Shown here one piece after another: positions 1 through 7,915 of a DNA stretch of 35,039 nt. The stretch comes from Bacteroidaceae bacterium (GTDB taxonomy: Bacteria > Bacteroidota > Bacteroidia > Bacteroidales > Bacteroidaceae). The notes beneath the pieces were generated by a model. It worked only from the letters and a program-made list of their open reading frames with translations, searched no databases and had not been told where the DNA came from. A program made the translations under genes and the position numbers. Position 1 is the stretch's first letter. Each line of letters starts with the position of its first letter. The stretch covers positions 1-35,039 of the forward strand of contig JAKSIQ010000014.1 of NCBI GenBank assembly GCA_024398755.1, written 5' to 3'.

Positions 1-180
1 CCCTATCCTCACCACTCCGCCCGCGATATCCCCATTTTCCCCCGCACGATAGGGAAGGAATCCTGCCTACAGCACCGTTTTTCTCCCTACCCTGCGTACA
101 AGAATACGTTTCCTCGCAGGTTACCCCGCACGATAGGGATGGAATCCTTCCCACAGCACCATTTTTCTCCCTATCCTGCA
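1..180. repeat. 84-bp tandem repeat array (left)
   Basis: Units begin at 1, 85 and 169, an exact 84-bp period; the third is only a stub. Each full unit is a 54-bp core bounded by CCCTA(T/C)C and GATAGGG, followed by a 30-bp spacer ending in TTTTTCT. The two spacers here resemble each other, so this is not a CRISPR. The reverse complement of the repeats at 34877-35014 aligns with the first core (44 of 54 positions by eye). There is no gene in this stretch. Confidence 0.75.
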
Positions 181-205
181 TGGGATACACGCAAAAACGA
201 CCAAG

Positions 206-222
206 CCCTCCTTTGGGGAGGG
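206..222 (-). terminator. terminator-like hairpin, distal copy
   Basis: A 6-bp stem, CCCTCC paired with GGAGGG around a 5-nt loop, is followed on the minus strand by a short T-rich stretch (GTTTTTG). It is the duplicate of the hairpin at 317-333. The surrounding GGGTTTGGGTGGGG context resembles a repeat I recall as common between Bacteroidota genes, so it may be a mobile or extragenic element, not a dedicated terminator. Confidence 0.4.
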
Positions 223-316
223 TTTGGGTGGGGTCTTAAAAGGATTATTCCGATAAAGAGTCGGGTCAGCTTATTTGAAGCTGTCCCAATTGATAATTCG
301 GAGTGAAACGACCAAG

Positions 317-333
317 CCCTCCTTTGGGGAGGG
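317..333 (-). terminator. terminator-like hairpin downstream of carB
   Basis: The same CCCTCC/GGAGGG stem-loop lies about 50 bp past the carB stop codon in the direction of transcription. It has no long T tract directly after it, so it may work as a processing or Rho-assisted 3' end. Confidence in intrinsic termination is low. Confidence 0.4.
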
Positions 334-381
334 TTTGGGTGGGGTCTTAAAAGGATTATTCCGATAAAGAGTCGGGTCAGC

Positions 382-3300
382 TTACTTGAAGCTGTCCCAA
401 CTCTTTATTGGAATATCATTAATATCGACAGTGCAGAACGCATTGATGAACGAACTGGCCAGACGTGCGTTGGTAATCAACGGAATATTCAGGTCAATAG
501 CCGCACGACGTATCTTGTAGCCGTTTGTAAGTTCATGCTGGGTAAGATCCTTAGGAATGTTCACAACCATGTCAATCTGCTTGTTATGAAGCATTTCCAG
601 AGCCTGCGGCTGCTGTCCTTCCTCGCTTGGCCAATATACGCGTGTATTGGCAACTCCGTTCTCCTCGAGGAACTTTGAAGTGCCGCCGGTAGCGAACAGG
701 TTGTAACCCTTTGACTGGAGCATTCTTGCAGCATCAAGCATAGCAGCCTTCTGCTTTGCAGTTCCGGTTGAAAGAAGGATGTTCTTTTCCGGAATGCGCT
801 GGCCTACAGACAGCATTGACTCAAGTATTGCGTAACGCTGGTCATCGCCCAGACAGCCCACCTCACCGGTAGAAGCCATATCGACACCCAGAACAGGGTC
901 AGCCTTCTGCAGACGGTTGAACGAGAACTGTGAAGCCTTGATACCTACATAGTCTATATCGAACAGACTCTTTTCAGGAGCCTTGACAGGAATGCCGAGC
1001 ATAATCTTGGTGGCAATCTCAATCAGATTGATCTTGAGCACCTTGCTTACGAACGGGAACGAGCGTGATGCACGCAGGTTGCACTCAATTACCTTGATGT
1101 CGTTTTCACGAGCCAGGTACTGGATATTGAACGGACCGCTTATGTGCAGTTCCTTGGCAATCTGACGGCTGATGCGCTTGATACGCTTTACAGTTTCAAC
1201 ATACAGCTTCTGTGGCGGGAACTGGATTGTGGCATCACCTGAGTGCACACCGGCAAACTCAATGTGTTCGCTGATTGCGTATGCTATGATTTCACCGTCC
1301 TTTGCAACGGCATCCATTTCAACCTCCTTGGCATTCTCGATGAAACGGCTTACAACTACAGGATGTTCCTTCGAAACGTCGGCTGCAAGCTGCAGGAAAC
1401 GCTCAAGTTCGTCCTGATTGCTGCATACGTTCATGGCAGCACCTGAAAGCACGTATGAAGGACGTACCAGAACCGGGAATCCTACGCGGTCAATGAACTT
1501 GCCTATTTCCTTCATTGATGTAAGCTCGCTCCATTCAGGCTGGTCAACGCCGATGCGGTCAAGCATGGCCGAGAACTTCTCGCGGTCTTCAGCGTTGTCA
1601 ATATCCTTTGCGCTTGTACCCAGAATTGGAACGTTCTGAGCATCGAGCTTCATGGCCAGGTTGTTAGGAATCTGTCCGCCGGTCGATACAATCACGCCGT
1701 AAGGATTCTCCAGGTCTATCACATCCATTACACGCTCGAATGTCAGCTCGTCAAAGAACAGACGGTCTGTAACGTCATAGTCGGTACTTACCGTTTCAGG
1801 GTTGCAGTTGATCATTATGTTGCGGTAGCCTTCCTTGCGGATGGTGTTCAGAGCCTGAACGCCGCACCAGTCAAATTCAACTGAAGAACCGATTCTGTAC
1901 GCACCCGAGCCTATTACAATGATTGATTTGTTGTCATTGTAGAACTCTATATCGTGTGCACAGCCGTTATATGTCAGATACAGATAATTGGCCTTTGCTT
2001 CGTATTCACCGCCCAGAGTATCAATCTGCTTGACGAACGGAAGTACACCCAGCTTCTTACGGAGATCTCTTACTGCCAGCTGGCCTGCCTGTGAGCCGAG
2101 AGCCTTTTCAGCTCCTGTTGCACGTGCAATCTGGAAATCAGAGAAGCCCATCTTCTTGGCCTTGCGCAGCAGGTCTTCAGACAGTTTGTCAATACCCTTA
2201 ACCTTATGCAGTTCCTTTGAAACATTGAATATGCCCATCAGACGGTTCAGGAACCACTTGTCAATCTTGGTCAGTTCCCAGACGCGGTCAATGCTGTAAC
2301 CCTCCTGGAAAGCCTGACTGATGGCAAACAGACGCTTGTCTGTAGGTTCCTTCAGAGCCTTGTCCAGATCGGCAAACTTGACGCTCTTGTTCTCTACAAA
2401 ACCGTGCATGCCCTGACCTATCATACGGATACCCTTCTGGATAACCTCTTCAAAGCTGCGGCCTATTGACATGACTTCGCCGACAGACTTCATGCTTGAG
2501 CCAATCTCGCGGTCAACGCCATGGAATTTTGACAGATCCCAACGGGGAATCTTGGCAACGACGTAGTCAACAGACGGTTCAAAGAAGTTGGTCGTGGTCT
2601 TGGTAATGGAATTCTGAAGTTCATACAGATTATAGCCGAGACCCAGCTTGCAGGCTACGAAAGCCAGAGGATATCCTGTAGCCTTCGATGCAAGGGCCGA
2701 TGAACGGCTCAGACGTGCATTCACCTCAATTACGCGGTAGTCTTCTGACTGCGGGTCAAATGCGAACTGGATGTTGCATTCACCTACAATGCCTACGTGA
2801 CGGGCAATGCGTATGGTAATCTCTTCAAGTTTCTGCACTTCGTGGCGTGTGAGCGTCTGAGTAGGAGCAACAACTATACTCTCACCGGTATGTATGCCCA
2901 GCGGGTCGAAGTTTTCCATTGAGCAGACAATGATTGAGTTGCCGCTCTTGTCGTTCACACACTCAAACTCAATTTCCTTCCAGCCCTTCAGACTCTTCTC
3001 AACAAGAATCTGCGGTGAGAATGAGAATGACTTTTCGGCCAGTTTGTTAAGTTCCTCTTCATTGTCGCAGAAGCCTGAGCCCAGACCTCCAAGAGCATAT
3101 GCGGAACGAATGATTACAGGATATCCCAGTTCAAGAGCAGCTGCGCGTGCATCCTCCATGGATTCAACAGCATGACTCTTGATTGTCTGAACCCCGATTT
3201 CATCAAGTCTTTTGATGAACAGTTCGCGGTCTTCGGTATCCATGATGGCCTTAACCTGAGTACCAAGAACCTTGACCTTGTACTTTGCAAGCACGCCACT

Positions 3301-3609
3301 CTGATCAAGGGCGACGCCACAGTTCAAAGCGGTCTGACCGCCGAATGCCAGCAGAATTGCATCAGGCTTTTCCTTTGCAATGACCTTTTCAACGAAGAAA
3401 GGAGTAACCGGATAGAAGTATACGCGGTCAGCAACACCCTCGCTTGTCTGGACGGTTGCAATATTCGGATTTATGAGAATGGTTTCAATGCCTTCCTGTT
3501 TCAGGGCCTTGAGAGCCTGTGAACCTGAATAGTCGAATTCGCCTGCCTCACCTATCTTGAGAGCGCCCGAACCGAGAAGAAGTACCTTACTATATTTCTT
3601 TGGTGCCAT
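382..3609 (-). CDS. carB: carbamoyl-phosphate synthase large subunit
   Basis: CarB makes carbamoyl phosphate from bicarbonate, ammonia and two ATP for pyrimidine and arginine synthesis in the cytoplasm. The protein has the tandem CPSase architecture: an N-terminal half with a glycine-rich start (LLLGSGALKIGEAGEF) and ATP-grasp domain, a second half (IVIGSGAYRIGSSVEFDW, then ATP-grasp with ECNLRASRSFPFVSK), and a C-terminal MGS-like allosteric domain (LFATGGTSKFL). I place the start at 3609 (MAPKKYSK, 1075 aa), 10 bp after the carA stop, because homologs begin close to the LLLGSG motif. An in-frame ATG at 3642 would overlap carA by 23 bp. It is the last gene of a purF-like/carA/carB operon. 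Its final codons are duplicated downstream. Confidence 0.95.
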   Translation of the reverse strand: MAPKKYSKVLLLGSGALKIGEAGEFDYSGSQALKALKQEGIETILINPNIATVQTSEGVADRVYFYPVTPFFVEKVIAKEKPDAILLAFGGQTALNCGVALDQSGVLAKYKVKVLGTQVKAIMDTEDRELFIKRLDEIGVQTIKSHAVESMEDARAAALELGYPVIIRSAYALGGLGSGFCDNEEELNKLAEKSFSFSPQILVEKSLKGWKEIEFECVNDKSGNSIIVCSMENFDPLGIHTGESIVVAPTQTLTRHEVQKLEEITIRIARHVGIVGECNIQFAFDPQSEDYRVIEVNARLSRSSALASKATGYPLAFVACKLGLGYNLYELQNSITKTTTNFFEPSVDYVVAKIPRWDLSKFHGVDREIGSSMKSVGEVMSIGRSFEEVIQKGIRMIGQGMHGFVENKSVKFADLDKALKEPTDKRLFAISQAFQEGYSIDRVWELTKIDKWFLNRLMGIFNVSKELHKVKGIDKLSEDLLRKAKKMGFSDFQIARATGAEKALGSQAGQLAVRDLRKKLGVLPFVKQIDTLGGEYEAKANYLYLTYNGCAHDIEFYNDNKSIIVIGSGAYRIGSSVEFDWCGVQALNTIRKEGYRNIMINCNPETVSTDYDVTDRLFFDELTFERVMDVIDLENPYGVIVSTGGQIPNNLAMKLDAQNVPILGTSAKDIDNAEDREKFSAMLDRIGVDQPEWSELTSMKEIGKFIDRVGFPVLVRPSYVLSGAAMNVCSNQDELERFLQLAADVSKEHPVVVSRFIENAKEVEMDAVAKDGEIIAYAISEHIEFAGVHSGDATIQFPPQKLYVETVKRIKRISRQIAKELHISGPFNIQYLARENDIKVIECNLRASRSFPFVSKVLKINLIEIATKIMLGIPVKAPEKSLFDIDYVGIKASQFSFNRLQKADPVLGVDMASTGEVGCLGDDQRYAILESMLSVGQRIPEKNILLSTGTAKQKAAMLDAARMLQSKGYNLFATGGTSKFLEENGVANTRVYWPSEEGQQPQALEMLHNKQIDMVVNIPKDLTQHELTNGYKIRRAAIDLNIPLITNARLASSFINAFCTVDINDIPIKSWDSFK

Positions 3610-3619
3610 GTCAGTGTGC

Positions 3620-4681
3620 TTAGAGTTTTGAAACGAAATCATTGTAAATGAACTCAGTGTCTGTAGGAATGCTTTCAGATTCCGAATGGAACATGACTCC
3701 TACAAAAGGCTTGCGGGTATTGAAGATACCTTCAATTGAACCGTCGTTCAGATTCTTCAGGTACACCTTCCAGTGACCGACTACAGATTCTTCACGAATT
3801 GCATAATTGTGATTCTGGCAGGTAATGTAGCAATGGTCAGTACCCTCCATGATAACAGGCTGGTTCTGTGTATGGTGACCGAACTTGAGCTTATAGGTAT
3901 CCATACCTCCTGCAAGACCGAGAAGCAGACATCCCATACCTATGCCGAGCACAGGTTTGTCCTGTGTCAGAGCAAATGACTGGAGCCTTGAAACAACCTC
4001 GCTGCAGTAGCTCGGGTTGCCCGGACCGTCAGAAATGACCAGACCGTCATATTCCATACCGCTGTAGTCATAGTTCCAGGGTACACGTATAATCTCAACA
4101 TCGTAATCGGCCAGACAGCGTATCATGCTTGCCTTGACACCGCAGTCAACAAGAACTATACGCTTCTTTGCGCCTTCGTTGTACTTGATGACCTTCTTGC
4201 ATGAAACCTGAGGAAGCAGGTTCGTAAACTCGTACTCTGCCGGTTTGTCCTGCTCCGGAAGAAGAATTCTTGCGGACATGCTGCCATGTTCGCGAATATG
4301 CTTGGTCAGTTCACGTGTGTCAACACCCGAAATGCCAATCACCTTTTCTCTCTTCATCCATGATTCCAAAGACTCTTTCGCATTCCAGTGACTGTAAAAA
4401 GTACTGAAATCGCTGACAATGAGTGCGCGTACCTGGATATGCTCGCTTTCCGCATTGGTAACCAGCCCCATTTCATCGAGATCCATGGGTTGAACTCCGT
4501 AATTGCCTATGACGGGATACGTCATGACAAGCAACTGTCCGCGTGATGCGGGATCTGTCATAATCTCCGGATAGCCGGACATGGCAGTGTTGAACACAAG
4601 TTCTCCACTGACAGGCTTCGCATAGCCGAATGCTTCACCCTTGAATGAGGTGCCGTCGGCAAGGATAAGTGATACAGTCAT
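3620..4681 (-). CDS. carA: carbamoyl-phosphate synthase small subunit, lacking the nucleophile Cys
   Basis: At 353 aa this is the usual length for CarA, the class I glutaminase subunit that feeds ammonia to CarB. The N-terminal CPSase_sm domain (VFNTAMSGYPEIMTDP) is intact and the C-terminal half is a Rossmann-like GATase (LVDCGVKASMIRCL, DGPGNPS, FGHHTQNQPV, CQNHNYAI). The nucleophile elbow, normally GICxGxQ, reads GIGMGCLLLG: residue 248 is Gly (codon GGT at 3940-3938) where Cys is expected, and a Cys appears three residues later. The His/Glu of the triad region (H332, E334) remain. Glutaminase activity is therefore doubtful; ammonia-dependent CPSases with a lost Cys are known elsewhere. 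The start overlaps the upstream gene's stop by one base (TAATG), so translation is probably coupled. Confidence 0.92.
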   Translation of the reverse strand: MTVSLILADGTSFKGEAFGYAKPVSGELVFNTAMSGYPEIMTDPASRGQLLVMTYPVIGNYGVQPMDLDEMGLVTNAESEHIQVRALIVSDFSTFYSHWNAKESLESWMKREKVIGISGVDTRELTKHIREHGSMSARILLPEQDKPAEYEFTNLLPQVSCKKVIKYNEGAKKRIVLVDCGVKASMIRCLADYDVEIIRVPWNYDYSGMEYDGLVISDGPGNPSYCSEVVSRLQSFALTQDKPVLGIGMGCLLLGLAGGMDTYKLKFGHHTQNQPVIMEGTDHCYITCQNHNYAIREESVVGHWKVYLKNLNDGSIEGIFNTRKPFVGVMFHSESESIPTDTEFIYNDFVSKL

Positions 4682-6564
4682 TATTTATAGAATTTTTCGT
4701 AGTAATCAATAAATGCCTTGTTTACAAGAAGTGTGCCGCCAAGTGTCGGGAAGTTTCCGCTGAAATACCAGTCGCCCGGAGTATTCGGACAGGCGGTATG
4801 CAGTCCTTCAAGAGTCTGATAGACAATCTTGACCTCAGCCTTGACCTCTGGAGGAGTAAGCATTTCGCTTATCTTGTCTGAAATCTCCTGTTCTGTGAAC
4901 GGAGCGTATATCTCCTTGACGCAGTTGACTCGCTCTTCAGGAGCTTTTGTCAGCTGTTCGCGGCACTTGCAGTAAACATCGGTCACAATATTCCACATGC
5001 CGCGTTCCTCAAGAAGCGCTAACGCGGCCTTAAACGCGATGAAATGGTCCATTGTTGACATGTCAATGCCGTAATAGTCAGGATAACGTACCTGAGGTGA
5101 TGAGCTGACTATGACAATGCGTTTCGGATCAAGACGGTCCAGAATTCTGAGAATCTGTTCGCGCAGTGTTGTACCGCGTACAATGCTGTCATCAATGACA
5201 ACCAGATTGTCAACTCCAGGTTCCACCACACCGTATGTAATGTCATAAACATGGGCGGCAAGAGCGTTGCGTGCCTCGCCGGCTGTTATGAATGTACGCA
5301 GTTTTATATCCTTCCACGCAATCTTCTCATTGCGGACCCTGCGTGAAAGAATCTTTTCAATATCCTCTTTGGAGGCATTATTGCCCAAAGCAAGCAGCTG
5401 CTGCATCTTCTCCTGATTCAGACGCTCCTCGAAACCCTGAACCAGACCATAGTGCGCAACTTCGGCCGTATTCGGAATGAACGAAAATACAGTATGGTCA
5501 ATGTCACCTTCCACCGCTTTGAGAACAGGTTCCACAAGTTCTTTTCCAAGTTCCTTGCGTGCCTGGTAAATGTCAACATCGTTGCCACGGCTGAAATACA
5601 CATATTCGAACGAGCATGACTGGTTATCCTTCTTTTCAATAATCTGAACCAGCCTCATCTCGCCCTTCTGGTTTATGACCAGAGCCTGACCCGGTTCAAG
5701 TTCATGCACCTGATCAGCCTTGACATTCAGGCCGGTCTGTATTGCAGGACGTTCCGATGCCACAGTAATAACTTCGTCATCTGCATACCAGAAAGCAGTG
5801 CGTATTCCCCACGGATCACGTATCACGAACGATTCTCCACTGCCGGTAATGCCACCGACCACATATCCGCCGTCCCATATCGGGGCCGATGTACGCAGAA
5901 CGTTGGCAATATCCATATTTTCTTCGATGAAACGTGTAATTTCAACTCCTTCAAGCTTTCTGTCATTTTTGGCCTGATGGTAAACGCGCTCAACTTCACG
6001 GTCCAGACGGTGTCCTATCTGCTCCAGCATGAAATAAGTCGATGCATTGTTTCTTGGATGCTGGCCATTGGAAACTATCTCATTGAAAACCTCGTTGTTA
6101 TTGGTAATGGTAAAGTTGCCGCAGATGGCAAGGTTCTTTGCACGCCAATTGTTTCGGCGCAGAAGCGGATGAATCTCAGAAACGCTCTTTGTACCGCCTG
6201 ACGAATACTTCAGATGTCCAAGATAAAGTTCTCCAAGGAACGGCAGATTCCTGGAAACGAACTCGTCATTGGCAAGTTCTTCTTTGGAATATGAAGCCAT
6301 ATCCTTCTGAATGTTCTGAAATATCTCCGAAATGGCTCCGGCGCCAAGAGTTCTGTCGCGGAACATATAGTCCTCGCCGGGGATGGCCTTCAATTTTACG
6401 CAGGCAAGTCCCGCTCCTTCCTGACCGCGGTTTTTCTGTTTTTCCATCATCAGGTACAGGCGGTTCAGACCATATTGGAAATCGCCATACTTACGGCGGT
6501 AATGCGATACAGGCTTCAGAAGTCTGACCATCACCATGCCACATTCATGATTCAAAGGTTCCAT
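4681..6564 (-). CDS. PurF-family glutamine amidotransferase/phosphoribosyltransferase, long form
   Basis: Amidophosphoribosyltransferase family: an N-terminal class II (Ntn) glutaminase followed by a type I phosphoribosyltransferase domain. Cys8 follows a short NHE pro-segment, as in PurF proteins that expose the Cys by processing, and RGQEGAG (46-52) matches the glutaminase fold. The PRPP loop VVIDDSIVRGTTL lies at 455-467. At 627 aa it is clearly longer than the usual 450-510 aa PurF, with extra residues at about 80-130 and after the PRTase core, so it may be a paralog of the housekeeping enzyme. It heads the operon with carA and carB, and the upstream region has a leader ORF and terminator hairpin. 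Substrate is inferred from the family only. Confidence 0.85.
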   Translation of the reverse strand: MEPLNHECGMVMVRLLKPVSHYRRKYGDFQYGLNRLYLMMEKQKNRGQEGAGLACVKLKAIPGEDYMFRDRTLGAGAISEIFQNIQKDMASYSKEELANDEFVSRNLPFLGELYLGHLKYSSGGTKSVSEIHPLLRRNNWRAKNLAICGNFTITNNNEVFNEIVSNGQHPRNNASTYFMLEQIGHRLDREVERVYHQAKNDRKLEGVEITRFIEENMDIANVLRTSAPIWDGGYVVGGITGSGESFVIRDPWGIRTAFWYADDEVITVASERPAIQTGLNVKADQVHELEPGQALVINQKGEMRLVQIIEKKDNQSCSFEYVYFSRGNDVDIYQARKELGKELVEPVLKAVEGDIDHTVFSFIPNTAEVAHYGLVQGFEERLNQEKMQQLLALGNNASKEDIEKILSRRVRNEKIAWKDIKLRTFITAGEARNALAAHVYDITYGVVEPGVDNLVVIDDSIVRGTTLREQILRILDRLDPKRIVIVSSSPQVRYPDYYGIDMSTMDHFIAFKAALALLEERGMWNIVTDVYCKCREQLTKAPEERVNCVKEIYAPFTEQEISDKISEMLTPPEVKAEVKIVYQTLEGLHTACPNTPGDWYFSGNFPTLGGTLLVNKAFIDYYEKFYK

Positions 6565-6595
6565 TTACTATTTATTATTTTTCAGAACAGTCTTT

Positions 6596-6640
6596 CCAAA
6601 AAAAGAAAAAGGGAGAATATGCTTAAACACTTCTCCCTTT
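6596..6640 (-). terminator. intrinsic terminator/attenuator in the purF-like leader
   Basis: On the minus strand a perfect 10-bp stem (AAAGGGAGAA at 6640-6631 paired with TTCTCCCTTT at 6617-6608, 13-nt loop) is followed by TTCTTTTTTTGG. This is a good Rho-independent terminator. It lies between the putative promoter at 6731-6738 and the ATG at 6564, so it would stop transcripts before the purF-like gene unless read-through is allowed. It could instead simply end the polyene operon, whose last stop codon is at 6788. Confidence 0.75.
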
Positions 6641-6708
6641 CACAAAACAAAACAGTTGCAGACACTGCCTCCGCCCGTATGTTTATGCCTGAGTGAACAA
6701 GTCATCAT
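6640..6708 (-). CDS. 22-codon leader ORF upstream of the purF-like gene
   Basis: A short ORF starts with two ATG codons preceded by purine-rich AAGAGAG. It encodes 22 residues with three Cys, a His-Lys-His and a Gly-Gly-Gly run (codons GGC GGA GGC), and ends in TGA at 6642-6640. The stop codon sits exactly at the base of the terminator hairpin's 5' arm, the geometry expected if a ribosome stalled at the end of the ORF blocks hairpin formation. This is inferred from position only; the sensed signal is unknown. It would be easily missed because of its size. Confidence 0.5.
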   Translation of the reverse strand: MMTCSLRHKHTGGGSVCNCFVL

Positions 6709-6730
6709 ATCTCTCTTATTTTTCATGCCG

Positions 6731-6738
6731 CAAAGATA
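6731..6738 (-). promoter_or_regulatory. Bacteroides-type -7 element for the purF-like operon
   Basis: Reads TATCTTTG on the minus strand, matching the TAnnTTTG consensus. No clear TTTG was seen at the expected -33 position. Predicted transcription would begin near 6724 and give a leader of about 160 nt that includes the leader ORF and hairpin. Confidence 0.5.
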
Positions 6739-6787
6739 CAGTTTTTTGACGGATGATAGTTTAGCTGAAACAAGAAATTATCAATAA

Positions 6788-7912
6788 TTAAGAAAAAATT
6801 GGATTACAGTATATTCCAAGGAATATATCACGCAAAACACCCATGTCTGATCCGGTACACTCCTCAAGTCTGTCCATATTGGCACAGAACGCATCGTATT
6901 CGTCCGGAGTATAGTGTGAGGCATATTCATTCTTTCCGGACCTGATGTCTGCGGCAATATAAGCATTCGGAAACAGCCTGTAAGATCCGCATATGCGCCG
7001 GTCAATCAGATTGGCCACACTGCGGTGGAACTGAGTGTCAGGTACATCGGCAAAACTTTCAAGATCATGAGCCGTTACCGGTTCGCACACGCAGAAATGC
7101 ACTCGGCCCTTGTTCTGTGTCATTCCGGTAAGAATGCTGTTCAAATCTTCTCCCGGCTTCTTGACATACTGCTCTCCGTTGCGGACCGCATACAGTTCCT
7201 TTGCCTTCAATACATCGCATGGCTCCCATTCATACGACACCGATATGGGCACGATGTTCAGATCGGCAAGATTGCTGACGCGGTCGCCACGGCCGCTCAT
7301 TCCGAACATCTTGATGATACCCTGGTCAGTACGGTCAATGCCGTCCTTGGTGCGACCGTTACGCTGTGCAATCCATACCGACTCATTCCTTCCGGTAATA
7401 ACGTGCCTTATGTAGTCCGACAGATGAAGCGTGCTGTTATAGAACTCACGCGGAGTGCCACCCCTTTCCACACGGAACATTCTGTTGCTTTTACCTATAT
7501 CTATAAGAAGTTGCCCCTGCATCAGGTTGGCACCGAATGTAATCTGCGCCGTCTTGTTCAGATAAGGATACAACGCATACATGAGAATACACGAATCCAG
7601 CACAATATCCCTGTGGTTGCTCACATAAAGATAGCTCTTTTCAGGATCCAGTTTGTCCGCACCTTCAATAGTGAACTCAGTAATGGTTTCATCTATGATA
7701 CGCCGGTTGACTCTGGCCATGACGTTATACTGGAAATCGAATATGCTCCTGAACGAACATATCATTTCACGGGCCTCATCGACCGACAGTTCAGGAAACA
7801 CGAACTGCGCCAGGAACGGGAATGACCTGTCGGCGGCAATACGCTTCATTGCAGCCGGTATCTCATCGTCACGGTACGGACGGATATCTTCAAATCTGGA
7901 ATCGTCTGACAT
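6788..7912 (-). CDS. PlsC/GPAT-like acyltransferase
   Basis: A 374-aa soluble-looking member of the glycerolipid acyltransferase superfamily. The acceptor motif is NHRDIVLD around His100 (spacing H-x5-D, a variant of HX4D), and VWIAQRNGRTKDG at about 179-191 stands in for the FPEGTRS block. No membrane segment is obvious. It is the last gene of the 20-gene polyene run, 3 bp after the AMP ligase stop codon, so it probably acylates either a lipid or the polyene product. A general phospholipid role cannot be excluded. A terminator follows at 6596-6640. Confidence 0.75.
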   Translation of the reverse strand: MSDDSRFEDIRPYRDDEIPAAMKRIAADRSFPFLAQFVFPELSVDEAREMICSFRSIFDFQYNVMARVNRRIIDETITEFTIEGADKLDPEKSYLYVSNHRDIVLDSCILMYALYPYLNKTAQITFGANLMQGQLLIDIGKSNRMFRVERGGTPREFYNSTLHLSDYIRHVITGRNESVWIAQRNGRTKDGIDRTDQGIIKMFGMSGRGDRVSNLADLNIVPISVSYEWEPCDVLKAKELYAVRNGEQYVKKPGEDLNSILTGMTQNKGRVHFCVCEPVTAHDLESFADVPDTQFHRSVANLIDRRICGSYRLFPNAYIAADIRSGKNEYASHYTPDEYDAFCANMDRLEECTGSDMGVLRDIFLGIYCNPIFS

Positions 7913-7915
7913 ATT

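Larger units (their letters stand above)
195..400. repeat. 95-bp direct repeat including the carB 3' end
   Basis: Positions 195-289 and 306-400 are identical over 95 bp except for one base (274 T, 385 C); the offset is 111 bp. The copy at 306-400 contains the carB stop codon and about five preceding codons. The copy at 195-289 is an extra carB tail outside the gene, still reading WDSFK-stop. Each copy carries the same GC-rich hairpin. The remainder of the 1-381 interval holds only this and the 84-bp repeats. Confidence 0.85.

Noticed and set aside
1-180. A CRISPR array (54-bp repeat, 30-bp spacers)
   Set aside because: The spacers resemble each other within an array, the repeat middle varies strongly between units, 54 bp is too long, and no cas genes are in the window.
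7025-7825. Long plus-strand open frames such as this one and those at 13419-14003 and 15819-16211
   Set aside because: Each lies opposite a well-supported minus-strand gene and its product shows no known motif; these are mirror frames of coding sequence.
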